Shown piece by piece: positions 8,592 through 18,345 of a DNA stretch of 64,000 nucleotides (the stretch's first letter is position 1; every line of letters begins with the position of its first letter). The position numbers and the translations under genes are program-made. The stretch comes from JBBREP01 sp038202885 (GTDB lineage Bacteria > Actinomycetota > Acidimicrobiia > IMCC26256 > PALSA-610): NCBI GenBank assembly GCA_038202885.1, contig JBBREP010000010.1, positions 7,770 to 71,769 of the forward strand, in the 5' to 3' direction. Under the pieces are notes generated by a model. That model was not told the DNA's origin and made no database searches. It worked only from the letters and a program-made list of their open reading frames with translations.

Positions 8592-9832
8592 CCACGCCGC
8601 TCGAGGCCACTGATCCGGTGCTGTTCGACATCGTGCAGCGCGAGATCGTTCGTCAGAACACCACCATTCAGCTCATCGCCTCGGAGAACTTCACGTCGCG
8701 GGCCGTGATCGAGGCCCAGGGCTCGGTGCTGACGAACAAGTACAGCGAGGGCTACCCGGGCAAGCGCTACTACGGCGGCAACCTCGTGGTGGACGAAGCC
8801 GAAGAGCTTGCCCGCCAGCGTGCGTGCGCACTCTTCGGCGCGCAACACGCAAACGTGCAGCCGCACTCGGGCGCCAACGCAAATGTCGCCACCTTCATGG
8901 CGTTGCTCACGCCGGGCGACAAGGTGATGGGCATGCGCCTCGATCAAGGTGGCCACCTCACGCACGGTTCACCGGTGAACTTCAGTGGCCGCTACTACGA
9001 CTTTGTCTCCTACGGCGTGAACGAACAGAACGAGCAACTCGACTACGACCAGATCCGCGATCTGGCCAAGCGCGAACGCCCGAAGCTGATCATCGCGGGA
9101 GCCACGGCGTATTCGCGCCGTATCGACTTTGACGCGTTCCGTTCGATCGCTGACGACGCCGGCGCGCTGCTCATGGTCGACGCTGCGCATATTGCTGGGC
9201 TCATCGCGGGTGGCGCGCACCCCTCGCCGGTGCCCGTTGCCGATGTCGTGACGTTCACGACGCACAAGACGCTGCGCGGCCCTCGTTCGGGGGCGATCCT
9301 GGCTCGGGAGGGCCTGGCGACGGCGATCGACAAGGCCGTGTTCCCAGGCTTTCAGGGCGGTCCGCTGATGCACGTGATCGCAGCGAAGGCCGTCGCGTTC
9401 CACGAGGCCGCCCAGCCGGCGTTTCGTGACTACGCCGCGGCGGTCGTGAGCAATGCGGCCGCGCTCGCGGCCGCGCTTGGCTCGCATGGTCTGCGGATCG
9501 TGTCGGGCGGCACCGACAACCACCTCATGCTCGTCGACCTGCGGAGCTTCGGCGTGACGGGCAAGGTCGCGCAAGAAGCGCTCGACGCGGCCGGGATCAC
9601 CACGAACAAGAACGCCATCCCCAACGATCCCGAAAAGCCGTTCGTGACGAGCGGCCTACGGCTTGGTACTGCGGCCGTCACCACCGCCGGCATGCGATCC
9701 GACGAGATGGTGCAGATCGCCGAGATGATCGCGTCGGTGCTGCGCGCCCCGAGCGACGAGTCGGTCCGTGCAGGCATACATGCGCAGGCCAACGCGCTCT
9801 GCGCCCGTTTCCAGCCCTATCCGGACCTCTAA
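8588..9832 (+). CDS. glyA: Serine hydroxymethyltransferase
   Basis: PLP enzyme converting serine plus tetrahydrofolate to glycine and methylene-tetrahydrofolate; 414 residues, standard length. Visible family blocks are IQLIASENFTSRAV near residue 30, GSVLTNKYSEGYPGKRYYGG, and the PLP-lysine motif FTTHKTLRGPRSG near residue 225. The C-terminal block NKNAIPNDPEKPFVTSGLRL is also present. The ATG overlaps the rpiB stop by four bases, so the two are translationally coupled; the rpiB-glyA pairing is common in actinomycetes. Confidence 0.95.
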   Translation: MTTPLEATDPVLFDIVQREIVRQNTTIQLIASENFTSRAVIEAQGSVLTNKYSEGYPGKRYYGGNLVVDEAEELARQRACALFGAQHANVQPHSGANANVATFMALLTPGDKVMGMRLDQGGHLTHGSPVNFSGRYYDFVSYGVNEQNEQLDYDQIRDLAKRERPKLIIAGATAYSRRIDFDAFRSIADDAGALLMVDAAHIAGLIAGGAHPSPVPVADVVTFTTHKTLRGPRSGAILAREGLATAIDKAVFPGFQGGPLMHVIAAKAVAFHEAAQPAFRDYAAAVVSNAAALAAALGSHGLRIVSGGTDNHLMLVDLRSFGVTGKVAQEALDAAGITTNKNAIPNDPEKPFVTSGLRLGTAAVTTAGMRSDEMVQIAEMIASVLRAPSDESVRAGIHAQANALCARFQPYPDL

Positions 9833-9853
9833 ATCGTGATTGACGCATAGTTC

Positions 9854-11053
9854 ATGGGTTACGCCGTCGTGCTCGTCGTCGCGTTCGCGACGACGCTCGC
9901 CACGACACCACTCGTGCGGCGACTCGCAATCGCCGCGGGTGTCGTGACGCCCCCAGGTTCTGCGGGTGGGCGCCACGTGCACACGCGGCCGACGCCGAGC
10001 CTCGGCGGGCTCGCGATGTTTTGCGGCTTCCTCGTGGCGATGGGTGTCGCGTCGCAGATGCGCCAGTTCCATCAGGTGTTCGAGAACTCCGAGCCGCGCG
10101 GTGTGCTTCTTGCGGCGGGCGTGATGCTGCTCGTCGGGATGCTCGACGACATCGTCGACGTGTCGCCGCCCGCGAAGCTCGCGGGGATGGTGCTCGCCGC
10201 GAGCATGCTCGCTCGTGACGGCGTCACGATGTTTTTCTTCCGGGTGCCGTTCAACCTCGGCCACCTCGACACGGTCGTGTTGTCGACGGATCTGGCGCCG
10301 ATCGTCACCGTGTTGTGGGTCGTGGTGATGGCGAACGCCATCAACCTGATCGACGGGCTCGATGGTCTCGCCGCGGGCATCGTGCTGATCGCAGGCGCCG
10401 CGTTCTACCTCTTTGCCCGTGAGCTGTTCTTCCAAGGCGCGATCGACGGCTCGAACATCGCCCCGCTCGTGGCGATCATCGCCATCGGGATCTGTGCCGG
10501 GTTCCTGCCGTGGAACTGGACGCCGGCGCGCATTTTCATGGGCGACGCGGGCGCACTGTTCCTCGGTCTGCTCATGGCCGTGCCGACGATCACCGTGGGC
10601 GGGCGCACCGCGCCTACCTACGGCAGCTCCTACTTCTTCGTTGCGCCCCTGCTCATCCCGCTCATCATTCTCGGGGTGCCCGTGGCCGACACCGCCTTCT
10701 CGTTCTTCCGCCGCGTGCTCTCAGGCCGTGGTTTTTCGAACGCCGACCGTAAACATCTGCACCATCGGCTCGTGGAGATGGGCCACGGTCCCCGCCGCAC
10801 GGTGTTCATCCTCTGGGCCTTCACGGCCCTGCTGTCGTGCGCAGCGCTGCTGCCCATCTACACCAAGCGCGGTTACGCGCTGCTGCCGCTCCTCGGCGCG
10901 GGGCTGTCATTGTCGCTCTACGTGCTGTTTCACCCCGGAGTGCGCACGGTCAGGGCGCTGCGGGGCCGCCGGCGCCGGGCGCGGCGCGCCGGCATGGCCG
11001 AGCCCGACGAGACCAGGCCCGACAACGTCGTCGAGATCCGCAGTCGCGGGTAG
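9854..11053 (+). CDS. UDP-GlcNAc:undecaprenyl-phosphate GlcNAc-1-phosphate transferase family
   Basis: A 399-residue polytopic enzyme of the MraY/WecA superfamily that loads a sugar-1-phosphate onto undecaprenyl phosphate to start a lipid-linked glycan. Hallmarks are the Asp-rich loop GMLDDIVDVSPPAKL (about residue 97), NAINLIDGLDGLAAG (about 158), IFMGDAGALFLGLL (about 226) and the HIHH-type cytoplasmic motif KHLHHRLVEMGHGPRR (about 298). These point to the WecA/TagO branch rather than MraY. It stands just ahead of the ATP synthase operon, as in mycobacteria (the Rv1302 arrangement, from memory). Confidence 0.9.
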   Translation: MGYAVVLVVAFATTLATTPLVRRLAIAAGVVTPPGSAGGRHVHTRPTPSLGGLAMFCGFLVAMGVASQMRQFHQVFENSEPRGVLLAAGVMLLVGMLDDIVDVSPPAKLAGMVLAASMLARDGVTMFFFRVPFNLGHLDTVVLSTDLAPIVTVLWVVVMANAINLIDGLDGLAAGIVLIAGAAFYLFARELFFQGAIDGSNIAPLVAIIAIGICAGFLPWNWTPARIFMGDAGALFLGLLMAVPTITVGGRTAPTYGSSYFFVAPLLIPLIILGVPVADTAFSFFRRVLSGRGFSNADRKHLHHRLVEMGHGPRRTVFILWAFTALLSCAALLPIYTKRGYALLPLLGAGLSLSLYVLFHPGVRTVRALRGRRRRARRAGMAEPDETRPDNVVEIRSRG

Positions 11054-11096
11054 GAGAAGATCGGGTTTCGGACGGCAAAAAATTGTTGTCTTCGGT

Positions 11097-11125
11097 TTGG
11101 CAACATGCCATCGCTCCGGTACATT
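11097..11125 (+). promoter_or_regulatory. Putative SigA promoter of the ATP synthase operon
   Basis: TTGGCA, a 17-nt spacer and TACATT stand in a relatively AT-rich patch that follows the wecA-like gene and lies about 60 nt ahead of the first ATP synthase gene. This is among the best -35/-10 matches in the window. Confidence 0.55.
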
Positions 11126-11184
11126 GCGATTCCGTTCACAAACGATGAAACAACGGCGTTTCGTCGTGTCCGACCGGGGGCCTG

Positions 11185-11475
11185 GTGCCAGCAGAAGTCG
11201 AACAGAACGCGGCTCGCCCGACTGCTGCGACGAACCTCCATCGCGCGTTGTACTCGGGCTTTGGTAACGCGCTCGGTACCGCGTTCGAACTCGCGGCCGT
11301 CCCGGTGCTGTTCGCCCTCGCCGGGTTGTGGCTCGATGGACGTTTCCACACCAAGCCGGTGTGCATGCTCGTGTTGACGATGCTCGCAATCGTCGGTCTC
11401 GGCGCCCGCAGTTACTACGAGTACAAGGCCCGCATGGAGATCGAAGAAGCCAAGAGGCCGTCATGGAAACACTGA
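11185..11475 (+). CDS. AtpZ/AtpI-like small membrane protein
   Basis: A 96-residue protein with two membrane segments (AFELAAVPVLFALAGLWL and CMLVLTMLAIVGLGARSYY) separated by the short loop DGRFHTKP. This is the layout of AtpZ/AtpI accessory proteins at the head of ATP synthase operons, thought to help c-ring assembly or Mg/Ca transport. The GTG start is the first in frame after the promoter; no strong ribosome binding site is visible. It overlaps the following AtpI-like gene by 13 bases. Confidence 0.7.
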   Translation: MPAEVEQNAARPTAATNLHRALYSGFGNALGTAFELAAVPVLFALAGLWLDGRFHTKPVCMLVLTMLAIVGLGARSYYEYKARMEIEEAKRPSWKH

Positions 11476-11939
11476 CGACGCCTTCGGTGGAGCGCGAAAT
11501 CGCGTTCGACATCGTGCGCCGCGGCGCCGTGATCGCGCCCGTGATCATTGTGGTCGCTGGTCTCGTCGAGGGCTGGCACGGCGTCAACAGTGCGGCCATC
11601 GCGGTTGCGCTCGTGTTCGTGAACTTTCTTGTTGCCGCGGCGATCATGACCCGTGCTGCGAGCGGCGGCCCCACCGCCATCGGCATCGGCGCGCTCGTCG
11701 GCTACCTCGTGCGGCTCGTGATCATCCTCGTCGCGCTCGTGACGCTGCGGCACCAGCCGTGGATCCACCTCTCCACGTTCGGCATCGTGCTCGTCGGCAC
11801 GCACCTCGGCCTGCTGTTCTGGGAAATGAAGTACCTGAGCATCTCGCTCGGCGCGCCCGGCCTTCGCCCGGCCCCCGCATCCCCGCTCGCGTCCGCCCAC
11901 GTCGGCGCTGACCGACCTGGCCACCTCGGAGACCAATGA
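11463..11939 (+). CDS. ATP synthase protein I-like (AtpI family)
   Basis: A 158-residue membrane protein with four hydrophobic segments: VIAPVIIVVAGLVEGW, AAIAVALVFVNFLVAAAIM, IGIGALVGYLVRLVIILVAL and LSTFGIVLVGTHLGLLFWEM. Its position directly before atpB and its four-helix layout fit AtpI, an accessory protein of c-ring assembly. The ATG at 11463 was chosen over the longer open frame because the upstream part is the shadow of the preceding gene. The C-terminal tail is Pro/Ala-rich, and its stop overlaps the atpB ATG. Confidence 0.7.
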   Translation: METLTTPSVEREIAFDIVRRGAVIAPVIIVVAGLVEGWHGVNSAAIAVALVFVNFLVAAAIMTRAASGGPTAIGIGALVGYLVRLVIILVALVTLRHQPWIHLSTFGIVLVGTHLGLLFWEMKYLSISLGAPGLRPAPASPLASAHVGADRPGHLGDQ

Positions 11940-12700
11940 ACGCCTTCCTCGCGGTCGACGTCCCGCCGATCAGCCACGTGACCATCTGGGGCAACGGACC
12001 AGGTGGTTTCAACAAGACCGGCGCGATCTATGTGTTCGCCGCGCTGTTCACGATCCTCGTCTTCGCGCTCGGCACGCGTCGAAAAGACGCGCTCGTGCCC
12101 GCTGGGCTGTTCCAGAACGCCGCAGAGTCGGGCGTCGGCTTCGTGCGCAACCAGGTGATCATGCAGACGATGGGCACCGACGGGCTGCCCTACTTGCCGT
12201 ACCTCACGGCGCTGTTTTTCTTCATCTTCTTCAGCAACATCACCGAGATCATTCCCGGCGTGCAGTTCCCTGCCAACGCACGGTTCGCGATCCCGGCCGT
12301 CTTCGGATTGCTCACGTGGGTGATCTACAACGTCGTCGGTGTCGTCAAGCAAGGCCCACTGCACTACATCAAGAACTCGTTGGTGCCGCCGGGCGTGCCC
12401 AAGGCGATGTTGCCGCTGATGATCCTCATCGAGTTCGTGTCGAAGTTCATCGTGCAGCCCTTCTCGCTGGCCGTCCGACTCTTCGCCAACATGCTCGCCG
12501 GTCACCTGATCCTCGTGACCTTCGCCGCGCTCTCCGCCGCGCTCTGGGCCCTCTCGCCCACCGTGGTGGTGATGCCGTTTTCGTTCCTGTTGCTGGTTGC
12601 GATGACCGGCTTCGAGGTTCTCGTGAGCTTCCTACAAGCGTTCATCTTCACGATCTTGACCGGCGTCTACATCGGCGCCGCAATGCACCCCGATCACTGA
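11936..12700 (+). CDS. atpB: ATP synthase Fo subunit a
   Basis: Membrane proton-channel subunit of F1Fo ATP synthase, 254 residues. It carries LPYLTALFFFIFFSNITEIIPG and the key helix-4 stretch FSLAVRLFANMLAGHLIL. The latter contains the essential arginine (the R in AVRLFANM) that faces the c-ring carboxylate. C-terminal helices include VLVSFLQAFIFTILTGVYIG. ATGA overlap with the AtpI-like gene places the start. Confidence 0.95.
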   Translation: MNAFLAVDVPPISHVTIWGNGPGGFNKTGAIYVFAALFTILVFALGTRRKDALVPAGLFQNAAESGVGFVRNQVIMQTMGTDGLPYLPYLTALFFFIFFSNITEIIPGVQFPANARFAIPAVFGLLTWVIYNVVGVVKQGPLHYIKNSLVPPGVPKAMLPLMILIEFVSKFIVQPFSLAVRLFANMLAGHLILVTFAALSAALWALSPTVVVMPFSFLLLVAMTGFEVLVSFLQAFIFTILTGVYIGAAMHPDH

Positions 12701-12754
12701 CATCCGCGCACTGACATCGAGCACTGCAACGTGCTCACCGACTAGGAGGACCAC

Positions 12755-13027
12755 GTGGCCCTGGCCCTGATCCACTTCATCTTCGCCGCCGCAGCGACCA
12801 ATGACCCCACCAAGGGGTTGACTGCGATCGGTCGAGGCATCGTCTACGGCGGCGCCGCCATCGGCCCGGGAATCGGCATCGGCCTCGTGGTCGGCAATGC
12901 CATCTCGGCCATGGCCCGCCAGCCCGAATCGGCCGGCACCGTCCGCACGACGATGTTCCTCGGGATCGCGTTCACCGAGGCGCTCGCGCTGTTCGGTTTC
13001 GTCCTCGCGTTCATCATCTCGGGCTAG
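12755..13027 (+). CDS. atpE: ATP synthase Fo subunit c
   Basis: Two-helix proteolipid of 90 residues that forms the rotor ring. Helix 1 carries the Gly-rich GPGIGIGLVVGNAI, the polar loop is ARQPE, and helix 2 has the ion-binding Glu in GIAFTEALALFGFVLAFI. No obvious sodium-site residues are present, so a proton-coupled ring is likely. The GTG start is preceded by AGGAGG at a 5-nt spacing, the strongest ribosome binding site in the operon, as expected for a subunit needed in many copies. Confidence 0.95.
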   Translation: MALALIHFIFAAAATNDPTKGLTAIGRGIVYGGAAIGPGIGIGLVVGNAISAMARQPESAGTVRTTMFLGIAFTEALALFGFVLAFIISG

Positions 13028-13037
13028 GAGCGTCACG

Positions 13038-13688
13038 ATGCGCACACGTACCCGTGCACTTCTCGCCACGGCTGTGGTCGGTTTTGGCTTCGTGAGTTTC
13101 GCCGGACCCGCGTCGGCCAAGCCGGCGACGAAGGCAGCCGAGGAGTGCATCAAAATCCTCGAGGACGGCGGTACGGCGAACGACTGCCAGGAGGCACCGT
13201 CGCCGCTGAAGCCCGAGACGAACGAGATCATCTGGGGTTCGGCCGCGTTCCTCGTGCTGCTCGTCGCGATGTGGAAGTGGGGTGTCCCCGCGGTCAAGAA
13301 CATGGAGACCGCCCGCGAGGACCGCATCCGCAACGACCTCGAGACGGCGGAGAACGCCAGGACCGAGGCCGAGGGTTCGCTCACGCAGTACCGCGCCCAG
13401 CTTGCTGACGCGCGCAGTGAGGCCCAACGGATCGTCGACGAGGCCCGCCAATCGGCCGAGGGCGTCCGCAAGGACCTCATCGCTCGCGCCGAGGCTGACG
13501 CGGCCGATATCCGCACCAAGGCCAACGAAGACATCCGTCTGGCGTTGGACCGGGCCAAGGTTGATCTGAACCGCCAGGTCGCGTCGTTGTCGGTCGAGCT
13601 CGCAGGCAAGATCGTCGAGCAGAACCTCGACCAGTCGACCCAACAGCAGCTGATCGACAGCTACATCGCCAGCGTCGGGAGCAACTGA
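13038..13688 (+). CDS. atpF: ATP synthase Fo subunit b, with N-terminal signal peptide
   Basis: Peripheral-stalk subunit, 216 residues. Unusually it begins with a signal-peptide-like segment (MRTRTRALLATAVVGFGFVS, cleavage site near AGPASA). A stretch of about 45 residues with two Cys (EECIKIL and NDCQEA) follows. Only then comes the usual membrane helix (IIWGSAAFLVLLVAMWKWGV, about residues 69-88) and the long heptad-rich charged helix that reaches F1. If the signal is cleaved, the pre-helix part lies outside the membrane. GGAG with 7-nt spacing precedes the ATG. Confidence 0.9.
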   Translation: MRTRTRALLATAVVGFGFVSFAGPASAKPATKAAEECIKILEDGGTANDCQEAPSPLKPETNEIIWGSAAFLVLLVAMWKWGVPAVKNMETAREDRIRNDLETAENARTEAEGSLTQYRAQLADARSEAQRIVDEARQSAEGVRKDLIARAEADAADIRTKANEDIRLALDRAKVDLNRQVASLSVELAGKIVEQNLDQSTQQQLIDSYIASVGSN

Positions 13689-13692
13689 TCCC

Positions 13693-14220
13693 ATGACCGC
13701 CTCCCGCGTCGACGCGTACGCACGGGCGATCCTCGACCTCGCCGAGGCCGAGGGTTTGTCGGCCGAGACCGAGGACGAACTGTTCCGGTTCGCCCGCACG
13801 TTCGAAGCGAACGACAACCTGCGCACTGCGCTGTCGGATCGGTCGCTTCCGGTCGAGCGCCGGCTCGCCGTCGTCGATGACCTGATGGGCGGCAAGGCGT
13901 TCCCCGTCAGCCTGTCGATGATCTCCATGATCGTCGGAGTCGGTCGCGCCAACGAGCTACCCGAGATCGTCGATCGCTTCGTGGAACTCGCAGCCGAGCA
14001 ACGCAGCCACGAGGTGGCCGAGGTGCGCACGGCTGTCGCGCTCACCGAGGCACAGGTCACGCAACTCGCGTCGGCGCTGTCGCGAGCCACCGGTAAGCAA
14101 GTCGAGGTCAAGACCGTCGTCGATCCGAGCGTGCTCGGTGGTGTGGTTGCCCGCATCGGCGACACCGTCATCGACGGAACGGTCCGCCGTCGGCTGAACC
14201 AACTCGAGGAATCGATCTGA
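13693..14220 (+). CDS. atpH: ATP synthase F1 subunit delta
   Basis: 175-residue delta (OSCP-like) subunit joining the peripheral stalk to the top of F1. It starts with the helical N-domain (VDAYARAILDLAEAEGLSAE). It ends with the C-terminal signature LGGVVARIGDTVIDGTVRRR, which matches the delta consensus for a conserved D-x-S-v-x-x-r region. It lies 4 nt after atpF, and its final base is the first base of atpA. Confidence 0.9.
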   Translation: MTASRVDAYARAILDLAEAEGLSAETEDELFRFARTFEANDNLRTALSDRSLPVERRLAVVDDLMGGKAFPVSLSMISMIVGVGRANELPEIVDRFVELAAEQRSHEVAEVRTAVALTEAQVTQLASALSRATGKQVEVKTVVDPSVLGGVVARIGDTVIDGTVRRRLNQLEESI

Positions 14221-15815
14221 TGGCAGAGCTCACGATCAATGTCGACGACATCAGCGCCGCGCTGCGCAAGCACGTCGACTCGTACACACCGTCGATGCAG
14301 GCCGAGCGGGTCGGCATCGTCACCGAGGTCGCCGACGGCGTCGCGCGCGTGCACGGTCTGCCGAACGCGGCGGTCAACGAGCTCCTCGAGTTCGAAGGCG
14401 GCGTGCTCGGTCTGGCGCTGAACCTCGACGAAGACTCGATCGGCGCGGTCGTGCTCGGTGCCGCCGACAAGATCGAAGAAGGCTTCTCGGTGCAGGCGAC
14501 GGGCAAGATCCTGTCGGTGCCGGTAGGCGACGGTTTGCTCGGTCGTGTCGTCGACGCGCTCGGGAACCCGATCGACGGCAAGGGCGAGCTCGTGGGCGCG
14601 GTGCCGCGCCGCATGGAGATCCAGGCTCCCGGCATCGTTGGTCGCCAGCCCGTGCACGAGCCGCTGCAAACGGGCATCAAGGCCATCGACGCGATGACCC
14701 CCGTCGGTCGTGGTCAGCGTGAGCTGATCATCGGCGACCTCAAGACGGGCAAGACGACTATCGCCATCGACACGATCCTGAACCAAAAGGGTCAGGGCGT
14801 GAAGTGCATCTACGTCGCCATCGGCCAGAAGGGTTCGACCGTGGCCACCACGGTGAACACACTCGCCGAACGCGGCGCGCTCGAGTACACGGTCGTTGTC
14901 AACGCTCCCGCGTCGGCCGAAGCGGTGTTCAAGTACCTCGCGCCGGACGCCGGTTGAGCGATTGGGCAACACTGGCAGGAAAACGGTGAGCACGCGCTCG
15001 TCGTGTACGACGACCTGTCGAAGCAGGCCGAGGCGTACCGCCAGCTCGCGCTGTTGCTGCGCCGCCCGCCGGGCCGCGAGGCGTACCCGGGCGATGTCTT
15101 TTACCTCCACTCCCGCCTGCTCGAGCGCGCCGCGAAGTTGAGTGACGACCTCGGTGCCGGTTCGTTGACCGCGCTGCCCGTGATCGAGACCAAGGCCGGC
15201 GACGTGTCGGCGTACATCCCCACGAACGTGATCTCGATCACCGACGGCCAGATCTACCTCCAGGACGACTTGTTCAAGTCGGGTGTGCGCCCGGCCGTCG
15301 ACGTGGGCATCTCGGTGTCGCGCGTCGGTGGTGCCGCGCAGACCAAGGCAATGAAGGCCGTCGCCGGAACGCTGAAGCTCGACCTCGCGCAGTTCCGTGA
15401 GCTCGAGGCGTTCGCCACGTTCGGGTCCGAACTCGACGCGGTGTCGAAGAGCCAGCTCGAGCGCGGTTATCGCCTCGTGGAGTTGCTCAAGCAAAACCTG
15501 AACTCACCGATGGCCGTCGAAGAACAGGTCGTGTCGATCTTTGCCGGCACGAAGGGCTACCTCGACGATGTGCACGTGTCGGATGTCCGGCGTTTCGAAG
15601 CCGAACTGCTCGAGTTCATGAAGACACAGCGCAGCGACGTGATCGGTGCGATCGGCTCCACCGGAAAGCTCGACGAAGACGCGCTCACACAGGCCGTCAC
15701 CACGTTCAAGGCCGGCTTCGCGGGGAGCGCCGGCGTCGACGACGAGCAGCTCAAGCACACCGACGGTGAGGCGATCCAGGCTGCGGCCAACGACGCGATG
15801 GAAGGCTCCGGGTAG
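14220..15815 (+). CDS. atpA: ATP synthase F1 subunit alpha, interrupted by an in-frame TGA
   Basis: Non-catalytic nucleotide-binding subunit of F1. The frame reads as a normal 531-residue alpha apart from codon 246, a TGA at 14955-14957. Upstream are the Walker A region GDLKTGKTTIAID (about residue 172) and ASAEAVFKYLAP. Downstream the protein continues in the same frame with AIGQHWQENGEHALVVYDDL, then LLLRRPPGREAYPGDVFYLH and SVSRVGGAAQTKAM. In other alpha subunits the corresponding peptide is APYAGCA, so the TGA stands for Cys, and a conserved Tyr three codons earlier reads Asp (APDAG). There is no frameshift. It could be a sequence error, a real nonsense mutation or recoding. All neighbours in the operon are intact. 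Confidence 0.85.
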
Positions 15816-15818
15816 TAC

Positions 15819-16817
15819 ATGGCCGGCGGTCAGGAGCGCATTCTGCGCCGACGCATCAAGTCGGTGCAGTCGACGAAGAAGATCACGCGCGCGATGGAGC
15901 TCATTGCCGCGAGCCGCATCGTCAAGGCCCAAGCGCGTGTCCACGCAGCGCAGCCCTATGCCGATGGCATCACGGGCGTGGTGCGCGACCTCGCGGCGGC
16001 TGGCGCGGGTAGCAGCAATCCGTTGCTCGCGGGCCGCGAGCAGGTCAACACGGTGGCGCACATCGTGATCGCCGCCGACCGCGGTCTGTGTGGTGGTTAC
16101 AACTCGACGATCGTGCGCACGGCCGAGCGCGAAATGCGTGACCATGCCCTGCTGGGCCACCGCAACCTGCTCGTGACCGCAGGGCGCAAGCCCGAGAGCT
16201 ACTTCCGGTTCCGAGAGATTCCGATCGAAGCCGATTTCGCGGGATTCAGCGACGGCCCGAGCTACGAAGACGCCCGCTCGATTGCGAGCACGGTCACGCA
16301 GCGGTTCCTCGACGGCGACATCGACCGCGTGCAGATCATCTACACGAAGTTCCTGTCGGCCGGCCGCCAAGAAGTGGTCGTCGAGCCGCTCATGCCGCTC
16401 GACACATCCGAAATCGCTGGCGACCTCACCCAGGCGGTGGCGAAGCCAGACCGGGAGCGAGCGACGAGCGACGCGGGGGCCGAGCCACTCGCAGCGCCGG
16501 GCGGAGCAGGCGCAAAAGGCGGCGGGTACGAATTTGAGCCGGCGCCGGAAACGATTCTTGACGCGCTGCTGCCGCGCTACGCCGAAGCGCGGGTGTTCGC
16601 GGCGTTGCTGAACGCGGCTGCGTCCGAGCACGCCTTTCGCCAACGGGCCATGAAGGCTGCCACCGACAACGCGGACGAACTGATCCGCACGTTGTCGCGC
16701 ATCATGAACCGCGCCCGTCAAGATTCGATCACCACCGAGATCATGGAGATCGTCGGCGGCGCCGAGGCCCTCGGATCCACCGCCATCCTCGACGACGACC
16801 TGCTCATTTCGAACTAG
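15819..16817 (+). CDS. atpG: ATP synthase F1 subunit gamma, with an in-frame repeat insertion
   Basis: Central rotor-shaft subunit, 332 residues, longer than usual (about 290-300). The N-terminal helix (RILRRRIKSVQSTKKITRAM) and the Rossmann-like middle (VIAADRGLCGGYNS, IIYTKFLSAGRQE) are typical. So is the C-terminal helix (SEHAFRQRAMKAATDNADEL). Residues about 208-234, rich in Ala/Gly/charged residues between PLMPLDTSEIAG and YEFEPAPETILDALLP, are encoded by a copy of a dispersed repeat (R1) that also lies between other genes. The insertion falls where the family is variable in length, so function is probably kept. Confidence 0.9.
   Translation: MAGGQERILRRRIKSVQSTKKITRAMELIAASRIVKAQARVHAAQPYADGITGVVRDLAAAGAGSSNPLLAGREQVNTVAHIVIAADRGLCGGYNSTIVRTAEREMRDHALLGHRNLLVTAGRKPESYFRFREIPIEADFAGFSDGPSYEDARSIASTVTQRFLDGDIDRVQIIYTKFLSAGRQEVVVEPLMPLDTSEIAGDLTQAVAKPDRERATSDAGAEPLAAPGGAGAKGGGYEFEPAPETILDALLPRYAEARVFAALLNAAASEHAFRQRAMKAATDNADELIRTLSRIMNRARQDSITTEIMEIVGGAEALGSTAILDDDLLISN
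16440..16519 (+). repeat. R1 dispersed repeat, copy A, inside atpG
   Basis: About 79 bp aligning base for base with copy B at 19774 (roughly 62 of 79 identical by eye) and, on the other strand, with copies at 57264-57445. Shared blocks are CGAAGCCAG, GGGAGCGAG, GACGAG, CTCGCAGCGCC and GGCGCAA. The 3' part can form a GCGCC/GGCGC stem. It is in frame and adds about 26 codons. Confidence 0.7.
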
Positions 16818-16907
16818 CCCGCAATCCGGCGGCGCATCACGGCGCCCGCCACACACCTCGACTGCCACACCTCGACTGCACGAGACGAAGAAGCCAGGAG
16901 CACGAAC

Positions 16908-18341
<1,434 letters not shown>

Positions 18342-18345
18342 GCGC

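Noticed and set aside
14955..14990. Selenocysteine insertion site in atpA
   Set aside because: Only a 5-bp hairpin with a G-T pair follows the TGA, no loop features of a bacterial SECIS are clear, and alpha subunits are not known selenoproteins. Kept only as an option to test.
13014..15494. 826-residue minus-strand frame opposite atpF-atpA
   Set aside because: Antisense shadow; the sense strand encodes highly conserved subunits. Its openness only reflects GC-rich codon bias.
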